64,000 bases of DNA from Aptenodytes patagonicus (lineage: Eukaryota; Chordata; Aves; Sphenisciformes; Spheniscidae). The stretch covers positions 8,067,501-8,131,500 of the forward strand of contig NC_134962.1 of assembly GCF_965638725.1 (NCBI RefSeq), in the 5' to 3' direction. A model generated the notes under the pieces. It was given only the letters and a program-made list of their open reading frames with translations. It was not told where the DNA came from and made no database searches. Positions 24,931 through 37,700 of this stretch are shown here, piece after piece (positions within the stretch are counted from its first letter, which is position 1; each line of letters starts with the position of its first letter). A program made the translations under genes and the position numbers.

Positions 24931-27900
24931 GCTAGATTTCCCCAATTAATTTAGGTGCTTTAAAAGGCCAATTTGTCATCTGCGTTTACTCAACTGCTAC
25001 ATAATTCCTCAACTGCCTCCTTGTTTCCCTTGTGATATTATCCCCAGTTAGATTAAACCCCACATTTTTTCAATTCTGAAGAGAATTTCTTAATCATCAA
25101 GCTAGAGGCTATTGTGGGTGGTTTTCTCCCAGCCCCACCTATTGAGCTATGCCATTAAAATGTCTAGATTCACTGAGAGAGAGTAAAGGACGCTAGAGAG
25201 CAGGGAGATGCTGATCCTATCTCTGTGTTCAGAGCTATTTTGATATTACACAAACGTGTCACTGGCCAAAGCGAACACCTCCAGGAAGGAATTTGTACCT
25301 CTTCCCTCTCTCCTGAACACCATAACTCTTCTGCGGGAGAATTATGTTCCCTTTCTCTGCTGAACAAAATGGGAGGAGAGAAGTTAAGAGCACGCTGGTA
25401 CATTTTATTAGGACTAAGAAACAAAGCAAAACAAAAAAGCAAACCCAAACCTCTTTCCTTTCATCCCTGCCTTGCTATGAAAGTGCCTTCATATTTCCAG
25501 GCTTGCTGACAATATTTCAGGACGGTACATCACACACCGTCTCCTCTGGAACAGCAGACATTGTCAGTGCTGGGAGACGACTACTCTCGGGATTGTACTT
25601 CACAAAGATTTTGTATAAAGCATTCCTATAGAAAAAGATTTTTGAAATTTGTGAGTCTCTCAGCCTTTCAGACAAGGATGAGTTCTGGTTAATTTTCTTC
25701 TGATGATTTCCACATTTTCTGCAAGAAAAACAACAGCTACTATTGCCTTAAGACAGACTGAACTAGTTGTAACATGCCTAGATATAAGATTTTTTTTTTC
25801 ATGTGAAAGAATTTGCAGGACATAAATTTGTTCTCAAGTTTATTCTGTTCAGTTTAACTTTTTGGTCTTCTGTCACATTTTGTCGTGGTAGAATGGGATC
25901 ATGTTTTGAAACAGAAACTGCTACTGCTGGTAAATTTTTAACAAATCTGGTGTGATTAAATCTATGTTTTTGGATAAAAAGATTTGGGTTTTTTAATGGG
26001 TAGAGGCTTTGCCTTTCCAGAAAAGTATGGTTCATCATTCCAAGTGTCAGCACGTATTTCTGATTGCTCCGCAATGTGCCCAGCCCATCCAAGCCATACC
26101 TCCTTGGGAAGGCTCACGCTTCCATGTCTTTTTTTCTGCTGTAGAATGGAAACACACTCAAATCTTGATCTTTAGGCAGACGCACCTACTACCATCACTG
26201 ATTTGACTGAGCTCAAGCGCTTTGAGGACCAGGGCCTTTAAAGAGACATCCGGAAAAATGCTTGAAATCTAAGACTATGCCTGTCTGGGTTACTTTTTGC
26301 AGAAAACATTAATCAGTAGGAGAGGAGGGCTGCTTACGTGAATTAGCGTACAGTATGCTGGTTTGTCCTTTCTTTGTGAGGAAGCACTTAAAACACAAAT
26401 TCCCACCTTAAAAACCAAACCAGTGCGCTCAGTGCGAGCTACAAGTAAATCACCTGCTCTGTGGTGCCAGAACTGCACATGCTCTTCTGCTGCTGATTTA
26501 TCTACAAAATATATCACATGCCAGTTACTTGAATTAGGATCATGGGGAGAAGGGAATCATTAGAGAGTAGAAGAAACTCTAACGCATAAAGGAAACTTCT
26601 CCGTTTGTCTCCTCCGTGATGCCTGTTTTATTTCCTCTTCATGCACTGACAGTACTGATGAGGCAACGGATGCTGTAATCCTAAGCAATTGCCTTTGGGG
26701 GTAGTGTCATTAGGGTTGCCAATGTTTCATACAGCAATAGCTTTGAATTTCCAGGCAGGCCCTTTTTCCCGGTCCTTGCAATGCGTTTAGCGGTGCTGGT
26801 AGGTGAATGGCACAGCCCGGATCAGGTATTTCACTCCTGGTGCTGTTTCCTTTGCTATCAGAGTGCCTCGAAAAGCCAGGTAAATTAGACTTGGAGAAAG
26901 GGACACTGCGTCTTTGAGTAATGAGGCTGGGAAACAGGGAACACATTTTCCACTAGCTCATGTCTCACTGTATGGCATTCCGATTTCGTGACACTTCATA
27001 ATAAATCATTGCTTATCACTCACATGGGAACATAACATGGTTCAAGTTAAGATTCGTTAGTGATTGTAAAGAAGAAACATGAATTGCTCTATATCAGGGC
27101 TTTTTGATCATCTTTCTGTCCACTGCAGGCATTTTTTTATTGTAATATTTACAGTAACTGTTGTTTAAAGCATAAATAAAAAGGAAAAGAAAGAGCAGAA
27201 AATATGAATAATAAAAATAAATTTATTTGTCTTATTTATGTGTTTATGTAAACATTTGGCATTTGCTTTGCACAGCAGCTTGTATTCAGTGTCACAGACT
27301 GCTGCACCAACATAAGTTTCTAAAGCTGGGATTTTAAATATATATATGTATGTGCATATATAAAAAAAACTAAATGCCAATACATTCATTTTCTGGAGGA
27401 GAATGTTCTAGCAGGCACATCTAGAGCCAATTTGTTTTGTCTACTGCAAGGAGAAGAGAGTCTGATCCTGTCCTGCAGTGCTGTCCCGCCCTGGACCGGT
27501 AGCACAACGGGAGCGGAAACGTGGTGGCATCAGCCTGGAGATGAGGGAGAGGTTGAACCGGCTGTACTTGGGGTGAATCTGGGCTGTTCCCTGTCAGCCT
27601 CTTATCTGTGTCCAGGGGTCCATCAAAGGCTGTAGGAAACAGGGCTTTGTGTTCAGTAGGAGGGATATCCGAGAGGTGGGACATCCTTGCTTCAGCCCCT
27701 GTCCCTGCACGATCTCAGGGATGGCAAAATGTGAGCTTGAATGGGACAGGCGTTGTGGATGTATTCGGCTATCTATTCAGGCAGTTCACTGCCTTCTCTG
27801 ACCTTCAGGAGATGGATTTTTTTCTGTGTGCTGTAGTTCACAACTTTTTCATCAGCAATTTAGGGAGAGCGGTGAAAAGCTTATGGGTTTACCGATGACA

Positions 27901-30415
27901 TCAGTGTTGCTTTAGGGGAACAGTAAGTTTATTATAAAAAGACCTAATAACTGAAAAAATGTGAGCTTGCTACAATAAAGAATTATAACACATATGCAGA
28001 AATTTTTCACCAAAAAGAAAAAAAATCTATTCCTTCCCTTGTGTTACAAATAGTTTTACTTTAATTTGTTTTCTTTACCTTTTGGGTTTGATTGTGGGAG
28101 GTGCCTAAAACTCTGGGATAACCCGAGAGAAATCAGATAAGGTAAATATTTGCTGCAACTATGGCTTTGATTATTCCCCCTTCAGTAATTTGCTATTTAC
28201 TATATTAATCAACTATATAACGTGTCATTTCTACTGCTCCCTGGCTGAATAATTTCCAAAACTACAAACAGCTTTCAAGATAGTTGCCAGACAGGCGCAA
28301 ATTAATACTTTCAGAAATTCTTCCTAGAAACATTCCCATGAACGGAAGTTTTCACACCTTATATTTGTGTAAAGGAAATAGAGTTGGCTTAAAAAAATTG
28401 CCAAATTATTATTTTAGACAAATTCTTGTATAATTTTTTTTTCTGGTTCTATTCCAGTTGAATATTGATCTTTTATAAAAAATATAAAATAAGTTAATGT
28501 TTACATTTGCTAGAATAAATAGCCTTGTGAGACAAGATGGCAATGGAAGTAAGTATGTAGTTAACTGTTTGCAGGATTAGGGGCTTAATTTAGGAGTTAC
28601 AAAAAAGAGAGACCTGTTAGTCTTTTACTGAGGCAAATAATCCCCTTGATTTGTGGGACAACTTGTCTGAGTAAAATGGCATGTGACCGAGAGACTGTAA
28701 ATTCAGTCGCCTGATCCATCTGATCTCTCTCCCTGACACTCCAAATCGCAAGTATTTGTGGCTATACCGGCCGTTGTCTTTGATCTCCAGCATGCTCTCT
28801 TAAACTCAATTTTGCTTCTTGTGTTCATGGTCTAGGTCTCTGCAAACTTTCCCTTGTGCTCAGAAAATCCCCAAACCATATACAATAAATGCATTATGCA
28901 CAAAAATGCAAAATCCTTCAAATACCAAGTTTCTAAAAGAAAAAAAACCTGTTCTGGTAAAGCACAACATTAGATGCATTTATTATACCTTACTTTTCAC
29001 CTACTACCAATAGACGATTATACACAAGAATTAAACCCCCCAAGCCTTGACCAAGGAAAAAGACATAGTTTTTCTAATATATATGATACACTTTTAATCT
29101 GCTCTCACTTGAAGTGGTATAGTGAATGGGATTATTCTCCATTTATTTTGGCTTACACTAAACTGGAATTTTTGCCCCATAAGCTTCCTGTAATTTTTGT
29201 AAGTGGAACTGCCTTTGTCAGCATTCTTAGTATTTTCCCATGGAAATGGTATTAAAAAGCAGCACATTTGCCCTACAATCTCATGTTTTATCCTTGAGAA
29301 ATGAGGACTTATGGTAGATTTTTTTTTGTTGTTCTCTTTTTCTGTAGGAAAATGGCTTAATAGCAATCTCAAATGGAGCCTGGAACGAGACGGTGTATCT
29401 CCAAAATGTTAATTCTATCGCAAACCATGCCTGGGTTGAAAACAGATATTGAAACAGGGGAATAAATATTTGACAATGCTGTTAAGGCAACTTTGCTAAC
29501 GATTTTTGAACAACCTCCAACTGAGGTCTAAATGTCTGCAATATCCATAAACAACTCTATACTGTCCAATTAGGGAGACAAAGACATAGAGTCCTGTCAG
29601 GAAGATTTGCATGGCTAAGTGTCTGAGATCACAGAGACGATGAGGGATCGTTCGGAGTGATGGGGGATGCACAGAACGGATGACTATCATTACGATATTA
29701 CAGAGGCTTACACCTTCCCAATTACTGGCAGGATTCATTAATTACTGCTGCATTTCCCTAATAGAATCCTCTCTCTTTGGCTTATCGCTACCTTCCCTCT
29801 GTCTACGTAAACCCACAACTCAGCAGTCGATCACCTATGAAAAATTAGACGGTGTAGCTTCCAGTGGCCTATTTAAAATGAAAAGGCAACTGAATAAGAA
29901 ATAAAGAACAAAAAAATAAGGGCTGTAATGCAGATATGTGGGAGCTACAGAAGCGGCATCAGTGGCAGCTGCAGAGAGAAGCATCATGGTGGGTTTAAAA
30001 GCACAATGAAAGCATTCTACATAGACATATGTACACGCACAAACTATAGGCAGATTGCAAAGCGACAATTACTTAAGGCCTGCTAGGCTGAAGTTTCACA
30101 ACTAAGATTGGTGAATATTACAGGGGCTCGATGCTGTTGCAATCGACTCAGCCCCATTAAAGATAATGGTGTGAGCATTTCCATGCTGTCATCATGTTAC
30201 TATCAACAGCATTATCAGTATCAACTGCTTTTACAATTATGCACAATGGCTCTTCCTGCACAAAGACTTAGCAACCACCAAACTCGTTTTCTTTTTAAAT
30301 ACACTGAAAAGAGCATAGATTTCAATCCTTCATCTGTTCACAGATGAAACAACATTTCCAAATCATCACTGATAGCATTTTTTTCCTCCCATTCTAAGGA
30401 TGGCCAACTGTTCTC
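24931..30415. other. Gene-free unique sequence
   Basis: No supported coding exon or RNA gene. The sequence is AT-rich with a GC-richer patch at 27460-27720. A TA/TG simple repeat sits at about 27337-27364. Confidence 0.65.
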
Positions 30416-30419
30416 AGCG

Positions 30420-30630
30420 ATTTCTATTACATTTCCTACCTATTATTTCATGTAATGGCATTCCTTAAATTTTAAATTAGCTTTGAAGAATAAAAATAAT
30501 TGAATTCCTGCTGTTTTGTGTACATAGAGGGTGACAGGAGCTAATGTGATAATTTAAACTGTAAATGAGTCTTCACTTTGTGTTCATTAATTACAGCTAA
30601 TTACTGAATTACAAACCTTCTTGGTTAGGC
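30420..30630. promoter_or_regulatory. Candidate homeodomain-motif-rich noncoding block
   Basis: Repeat-free sequence with clustered homeodomain-type cores: AATAATTGAATT, GATAATTTAAAC, and TTCATTAATTACAGCTAATT followed by ACTGAATTAC at 30583-30614. Such clusters are typical of developmental enhancers, but AT-rich DNA yields these words by chance, so confidence is low. Confidence 0.28.
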
Positions 30631-30929
30631 ACTGTTATGTATTCATGTAGCATGTTGGATTTCCAGCTGGTAGAAAACTGTTTTATAGACTTACAAGCTG
30701 ACACACCAAGCTACCACTGAAACAATTCAGTTTGAAAAATAAAGGAAGGGTGGGGGGCGTGTAACTGCTCTTGCTCTTTGAATTAAGTGAGTGATGAGAA
30801 ACGGTGCTGCAAACTTGAACCTCAGGTGAGCGAGGATCTTGCGTATATAATTAGAAAATACACACTGTATCTGGTAGGCAGAAACACAATGATTTTGAGC
30901 TGCCACTTTGGGTGAAGAGCATGAGTCTG

Positions 30930-30990
30930 CTCTGCTCACACCTGTTTTACACCAGTGTTAATTCCCTGCTTTAAACAGAGTTACTCTCTT
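30930..30990. repeat. Ancient dispersed repeat copy
   Basis: CACACCTGTTTTACACCAGT followed by GTTAATTCC and, after an eroded centre, CAGAGTTACTCT. It fits the 'tttacaccagtgtaactcc ... ggagttactc' repeat family. Confidence 0.6.
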
Positions 30991-31912
30991 TATAGAGGCA
31001 TATCAGTGAGGCAGAAATGCCCCTGCAAATGGGGCCAGTGCTCCTAGCATCAATTCTTCAGCTATGTTCATGAACAGCAGGACGGTAATATAAAACCGAA
31101 CATCCAAGCAAGTGTGCATTGTGTTCCATACGTTCTTCACTGAAGGATCGTATGCAATGCTATAGGGCTGTCTTGAGCATTTACTCAACATTTTCTGCAT
31201 TGAATGGTTCTGTCCAAAGCTCTCCTTTGGATACCTTTTGTCTGCTGATGTTGCGTATTGAAGCTGAACGCACTAGTTGAAGTCTCTCTCTCTGTGAAGT
31301 GAGCAGGAGGAGCCCCACAATGACAAAATCAGCCATGTTAAGATTTGACAAGCTACAAAGCTTAGTGCCCAGAGAGAGAACCATGGCAAGTGCAAAACAA
31401 AGAAACCAAAAAACTCACCTACATTTTTGATAAATATAGAGACAGAAGATACAGGGATTTCCCTTTTATTAGCAATTGCATTTTCCACTGGTTTCATATG
31501 CTTTGTTCTCTTTTAACAAAACAGGCTAACAGTCTCTCTGGGCAGCATGTCCAACGCAAGCGCTCCTTTACAGCCCTACTGTAACCTGGCCGACCCACGC
31601 ACCTGCACAAGCACATCTGCCGGCAAAGCCTTCCCCTGCAACAGGTAACCAAAGCACTGCTTTATGCTGAAAGCAGCAGAGATTGCAAGGAACTATTGAA
31701 TCAAATAATTAAATTAAAACTGTTTAATTAAATTATTCTATAACCCACTTGGCCTTCCAGACCGGGGACTGGGAAGACCCGGATCAAGGGTCCTGCCCCG
31801 AGGGGCCAATGCTGGGTCTGGAAAGCAGATCCTTCTCGGAAGAGCACAGTGTTTTGTATGGCCTATACTGGAATAATTTAGCTGAATGATACATAAACAG
31901 CTAGAAAGGAAG

Positions 31913-32000
31913 AGCTGGATTCTCAACCGATGTAAAACTGTGTAGCATCATTAATTTCAGGAGAGTTATGTTGATTCACAGCAGCTGAGGTTACGGCTCA
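31913..32000. repeat. Ancient dispersed repeat copy
   Basis: GGATTCTCAACCGATGTAAA, GTGTAGCATCATTAATTTCA, GGAGAGTTATGTTGATTCAC and AGCAGCTGAGG follow the remembered family order 'ctcagctggtgtaaatcagcatagctccattgacttcaatggagttatgctgatttacaccagctgagg' along its full length. Confidence 0.75.
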
Positions 32001-33870
32001 ATAGGTTTGTAATAATAAAGACTTTGATGAGAGGCCCCTGAAAGCGGTAACACTAATGTGTGACTGCTCGCATAAACACCAGTTCAATGACAAGGCTTTT
32101 CTGCCTAAGAACTAGTCTGTGTCTTCAGGTTTAATGATAACTACTAGTCTTTTGTCCTTAAATAATCGTTTTCATCTGGAGAATGGCAAAGTGACTTGTT
32201 CTAACACCAACAGAAATTCAGTAGTAGACTTAGCAATGGGATTCATGTCATGTCCTACTCCCTCATCACCTTCTCATGCTGCCTCTTCTCTTTTGGGGTA
32301 CAAAAAGACATGAGGAAACCAGGGGAGAAAAGATGTGCAGGCAGAAATTCCTTTCTTCCTGTGGATAGTAATTCTCTGCTATCATATAACAATAATGACT
32401 TTCATTAATCTTCTATAGGTCTTTCATTGAAGGGTTCTTTTCACTCCACATACAGAGACCACTTAAATGCTACTATATATTAAGTAAAAATGAGAATTCT
32501 TGATATCACATTTAAAAAATGGTATGAGAAGTAACACTGTGCAGCATGGTACCTGTAGAGGCTCAACATGACTAAAGAGGTAAGACTGCTGTTCAGTAAG
32601 TTATCAGCCACCATTTCTAGGCAGTCTCTCACCCAACTTGTTTTCATGTCTCACTCCTTTTTAATCTGACAGTCTCCAGCATGCAAATTTGCACTGAAAC
32701 TAAGCATTTCAAATGTGCCAGAGGGAAGCAGGGCTCTCACACCTATTGGTAGATTAGTGTGCCTAATGCCCTTTGGCTTTTTTTTTTCTTTTTTTTAACA
32801 TTAAGGCTGATTACTCCATTAGTTGAACAACTTGGAAGAAATGACAAGGAACTAACAAGAGAGTAACACTGTATTTTCTATTTGTTTTCTTCTGTTGCAG
32901 TAGTGCTAATTAGAAGGAGTAGTTCTTGATACGGTGCTTTGGGGAATGCTGATGAGAAGCACACAAAAGGCTGAAGTGCCTCTTCTGTACAGCATTGGAT
33001 GCAGCAAAATACAGCACCCTCTCAATTGTCATTACCCTAATCTCCCACGCTATCTCAGTATTTGGGACATTATCGCACTTGCGTATTAGACGCTGTATAG
33101 ACCAGCCTTTCTGAAGGCTAAACGCTCACTTAGGGGCGAGTAATATCATATTAACTCACAGCTTATCATAACAAAATATGTTTTCAAGCAGAAATATCCA
33201 ACCTACTTGGTAGTGGTGGGAAGAGAGGCAGGAATGAGGTGGGAATACGTCTTTAGAGGGGACTTGGGCTCTGTGCTGCCTGTGCACCCCTTTGCCCGCA
33301 GGGTATGGGCTGCACTGTGTGGGAGTCGTTACTCACCATCCTGCATGCAAAAATCTGCCTCCATGTAACCTGCCTGGTTTCAGCTCTTTGGACAGGCTAG
33401 CTTGAGACATTGGGAAAAAGGGAGAGACTGCCCTAACTTCCCAAATGCCACCAATGAGAGCTTTTCCTTCAAAGATTTTCACCCCCTCTTGGACTCGGGA
33501 AGGGGTCGTGGGGATGGAGGCTGTGAGGGTAAGACGGCACCTCTTTCCCATTCACCAAGGTTTGATTCTTTTTATGAGCATGATCCGCCAATCCGTAATC
33601 AAGGGTTAATTTCACAGCTCACTGCTTCATCTAGCATAATATCCATTCAGACTAATTAAATCTGTCTAATAATGTGAGTGTCTTTGTCTTTGTTCTTTCC
33701 ATTCTTTGTTTTACACCCTTCACATCTCATCTCCAGAACTACACGCCATCACACTCTGCTTGACAAGCAGAATCCATCCCTAAAATTAAAACATTCCTGA
33801 CCTATCTGCGATGACAAGGCAAGCAAGCTTCACAGCGCTGCGGCCCATGAAGGGAGCTGACACATTTGTT
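32001..33870. other. Gene-free unique sequence
   Basis: No gene supported. Mixed composition, with a GC-richer patch at about 33230-33550. I see no transposon. Confidence 0.65.
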
Positions 33871-33879
33871 TTTAATTTC

Positions 33880-34060
33880 AAAAGAGTAGAAAGTGAAGAT
33901 CTGACCCTGTCAATCAGGCCCTGTGACAAGTTTAATCATTGCTGCCCCACAAAAATCACGGCTAAATAGGAATGCAAATAATGTATCACAGGGCTCTTAT
34001 AAATGCTAATCAAGGAGAAGTAATCAACTGACAATTTCACTGATCTCCTTTCTGAAGAAG
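33880..34060. promoter_or_regulatory. Candidate conserved noncoding block with POU octamer
   Basis: Complex sequence with ATGCAAAT at 33972-33979, GTCAATCAGG, TTTAATCATTG, GCTAATCAAGG and GTAATCAACTG: a POU octamer and several TAATCA/AATCA homeodomain or TALE-like cores within 150 bp. It lies about 400 bp from a CTCF-like motif. Function is inferred only. Confidence 0.35.
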
Positions 34061-34383
34061 TCAGTCAACGCACTGTCTCTGGACCACAAAGAGAAGAAAA
34101 GACAAAAGGCATAGATGCCGTTTCCCAAAAAAACCTATCCTTTTTCAGGGCTTTCTTTTTCTTTTTTATAGAGAAAAACAGAGAATTCACTCTTTTTGAT
34201 CCTCTACCGAACTTTAAAGCAAAGCTGTTTCTCAGGAACTTGAACAGTTATATGTCAAGTGTACTTTATTAACAGTACCCTCCCAACCCAGAGACAGCAC
34301 TTGGAAACTTCTGCTAAAATAAAAATCTTCATTTGTCTTTGTCATTCATCCATCTTCAAAATTCTTTTCCGTCTTAACAGCTT

Positions 34384-34397
34384 CTGCCCTCTACGGG
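34384..34397 (-). promoter_or_regulatory. CTCF-like motif (minus strand)
   Basis: Read on the minus strand, CCCGTAGAGGGCAG matches the CTCF core at 13 of 14 positions and carries the TGCCC upstream flank. Its orientation opposes the plus-strand motifs at 9599 and 23553, which is the convergent arrangement seen at loop anchors. Confidence 0.42.
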
Positions 34398-34740
34398 CAA
34401 TATATTTAGTGATATATGAAGTTTTACAAGTGGAAAGCTAATAGTTGAGCTCACATTTTTTTCTAGCAGCTCCCCTCCCCCGAAGCTGAGAAAAAAAAAA
34501 TCTTGCTTGGAATTTATTTCAGTGCAAAGGCTCTCTTCAGTACCAGGATTTTTTAACTGACTATCCATTTATGACCTTTTTAATGTGGTAAAGAACAGAC
34601 AGCGCAGGCGTAATGCCAGCCTTTCACTCACAAATTCTGCATGGCAAGAAGTCGTGGCTTAACCTACGTATGGAATAGAGAAGGACCCAGGACAGAGAGA
34701 TGCACAAGATTTGTAATGCTATTTACTGTTATCATTTTAT

Positions 34741-34780
34741 TGTGGTTTGCTATGGTAAGCTGTGGTTCGCTGTGGTAGGT
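34741..34780 (+). repeat. 10-bp tandem repeat with RUNX cores, four units
   Basis: Four adjacent decamers: TGTGGTTTGC, TATGGTAAGC, TGTGGTTCGC and TGTGGTAGGT. Three carry TGTGGT, the RUNX/CBF recognition core, at exact 10-bp spacing, close to one helical turn. It may be a degenerate minisatellite or a phased binding-site array. Confidence 0.8.
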
Positions 34781-34789
34781 CCTGATGGG

Positions 34790-37700
34790 GCCCATCAAAC
34801 ATTAGAGACACTGTATTGGCACAAAACAAAAGGATACGGTTTGGCCAATGAAACTCAATGCAGGGAGATGTAAGTAGTATAAAGATTGCTGCAAGAGGTA
34901 AAGTTCAAAGAATTTAGTTGTTTGAAGTTTTGGGTTTTTTGTTTTGTGTTTTTTTTTTTTTATTAAACTACTTCCCTACATGGAGCCAATAGATGAAATA
35001 ACTTGAGGAGGCCTTCAGCAACAGAGACTTAGACTACCAGCAGGGTATTGTAAATAGAAATCTTCCACTACAACAGAACCTGGTGCTTTACAGCCCATGA
35101 CAGTTAGCCACAGCACAGATAAAGCATGTCAAAACTTTGTCCTAGGTTTCGTTTGCAGGGCTGAGTTACAGAGATCAGAGGCTGGCTGTGTTGTAGCCCA
35201 TTTGGGCTGATCGCTTTGCTTTGCTGTGTATGAAGAGTGCAGGAACTGTTATATTGGACTGGGGAAGGTGCCACCAAACCCATTTCAGTCTGGCCACTGA
35301 ATCCCCCAGATTTACACAGGATCAAATTAGAATGGGAATGATCTTTGGTCACTCCCAAGTTTCCAGCTGAAAGAAGCATTGGGGCAGCAACAGTAGCTTC
35401 TGTGCCACTTCTGTGAGAAAGGTGACCTGGAGCTTTGCCACACAGTGTTCGCTGCGAGACAGGGATGTTCCCGGCAGCAAACTCTCTATACAAGATGTAT
35501 GTGGAAGGTGGGAGTAGAAAACAGAAAAAGAAATTGAAAAGCACTTTGCAGTTGTCATGTCACTTAGCAACAACCTTTTCTAATTCACATCAACACGGGC
35601 GTAGTAGAGAGACTGCACAAAGCACACGTACTGAAATCTGGGGTAAGCAGTGAATGTAGGAGGGCAAGAAGGAGCTCAAATACCAGCTAATCACAGACAG
35701 CTTTCATTTATCATTTGAGACATGTTTTACATTGTTATCCTTGGGGACAGGGCTTCTCCTGAATTATCTACCGGATCTAGCCATCACTGATCTTCTGAGT
35801 ACCAATGCAGAGTAAATTATACAAACACTCCTGGAGGTGGAAACCAAAGTTCAGCTATTTGTTTCCCAAATGAACTCCACCTAAGCACTCACTCTTCTGT
35901 CTGTAGTTTTACTCTCAGATGAATGCCAATTTTTTTCTTACCTGCTTTAATTTCCCAATTTCTTCCCTGTAGGATTCCCACCCTTCTCTCTCTTTACATG
36001 CTGGATTTTCATAATAAGGTCCAGATTTGCAAGTCCTCAACCCCTAATACTTCTTCCAAAAATTAATACTGTGGTTCCTTCTGGCTCATTACCAGATATT
36101 TCCACCAGGTAGAGAATGTGTCTAGGCCCTGATAAACAAAGGAGTAGATGCCCTTCCTGCAAGACTAAGTGGATAAAATTAAAAACTCTAGCACAAAAAG
36201 AGAGACCTCTGCAGGCCATTTTGCAAGTTCTGAGGAGGATGATAAGTCAGGCACCTCTCTAATTATATCACTTATCCTCATTTGTTTAGCTTCAAAGAGT
36301 TAGAATTTAAATATTAACTGTTCCCATACTATTAGGGGCCAACTGACTGGCTGAAGTGTCGAGAGAACATGAGGAAGCCCATTCTGTGTGATTCAGGAAT
36401 TCATTGAGCTACTACTCCTTTGCTCAGGAAAAAATGAAATGGCAGGAGCAGATCTGAATGTCTGCTATTTCTATGGTTGCTCTCTGAATATAAAGCTCTG
36501 CAAAGTGTATGAAATATTACATAAATAGAGCATTAGTATGTGCCAAATTAATAACATGCATTATCTAGCAGCCATGCAGTGATGCTTATTGTACAATTCT
36601 AAATCATCCTAATGGGAAGAAAAAATCAGAATCCATCACTTTGTGGCTGAGTTCCTCTCCTTGCAATTACAAAAAGTGACTTTTGCACACAGAATTGTTT
36701 TAGATGCATTATGGAAAGTTGGGCATTGCCAAATGACCAGAGCGTATCACTAGCAACCAGTGGCTCCTGAGCTCTGCTCCTGCTGCACGCTCAGGGGGTG
36801 TTGCTTAGCTGAAAGCAGCTGCAGTACTGTGCTAGTGTGCCTTACTTTGGGGTTGGAGAGTGGCAGCCTGATTTTCAGCAGTCTATTAAACACAGTCGCA
36901 GACAGACGCACGTTATACCTTAACTTTAACCAGGCATTCAGCACTTGTGAATATATAAGAATATAATTGGTGGCAAACACATGTTCAGACTAAACTGCTG
37001 ATCAAGTCGGCTTTCGTCCTGCCTAGACACACATGCGCACACACACACCCACTCCAGCTCCAAAGAGACCTTGCCAAATAGAGAAGAGACTCTTATTTTT
37101 TACAGCTGGGTTTTGTTTTTGCAGCTGCCAAGTAGCAAAGAAAAGTAACCCTGGTGATCAGACCGGAGGACATGTCTTATGCTTTTAAGTAGGCTTCCTG
37201 GGAGGAGACACAATAGACGATTGCCGTGCCGCCTCGCCGCTGCGAGCTGCCATCACACTGAGCAGCTGCTGGCTGGCACCAGCGCTGCGAGGATTCAGCA
37301 CAGGGTGGGTATTAATAAAGTTTTGGCTGTTCATTATGCTTAGCCAAAAACCTAAGGAAATGTTGCAAAGGTGAACGAGACTTTGGCACAGTAAGGATTG
37401 CAAGAGCTGGTTCAGGGCAGGGCTCAGACCCTGTGCTGCTGCTGCCGGGTCAAAGATGAGCTCTGATAGGGGTCACTCTGCAAACTCTTTTGGCTGTGAG
37501 GCCAGGCTGGTAACCCTGCACACCGCACATGTCTGCCTTATGTCACTTTATACCACCGTTGAAATCAACAAATGCAAACAAACGGCATTTGGCTTTGAAA
37601 TGTTCTCTCATCATAGTTGATGCTAATGGGAGAAAGGTTCAGTTCTCCTCTCGGTGTGAGCGGTGCTCCCATGGGTGCCACGGGTGAACTGCTGGGGCTT

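Noticed and set aside
35104..35544. 146-codon minus-strand frame with hydrophobic start
   Set aside because: The hydrophobic start comes from a T/A-rich tract. The rest is unstructured and unlike any family I know.
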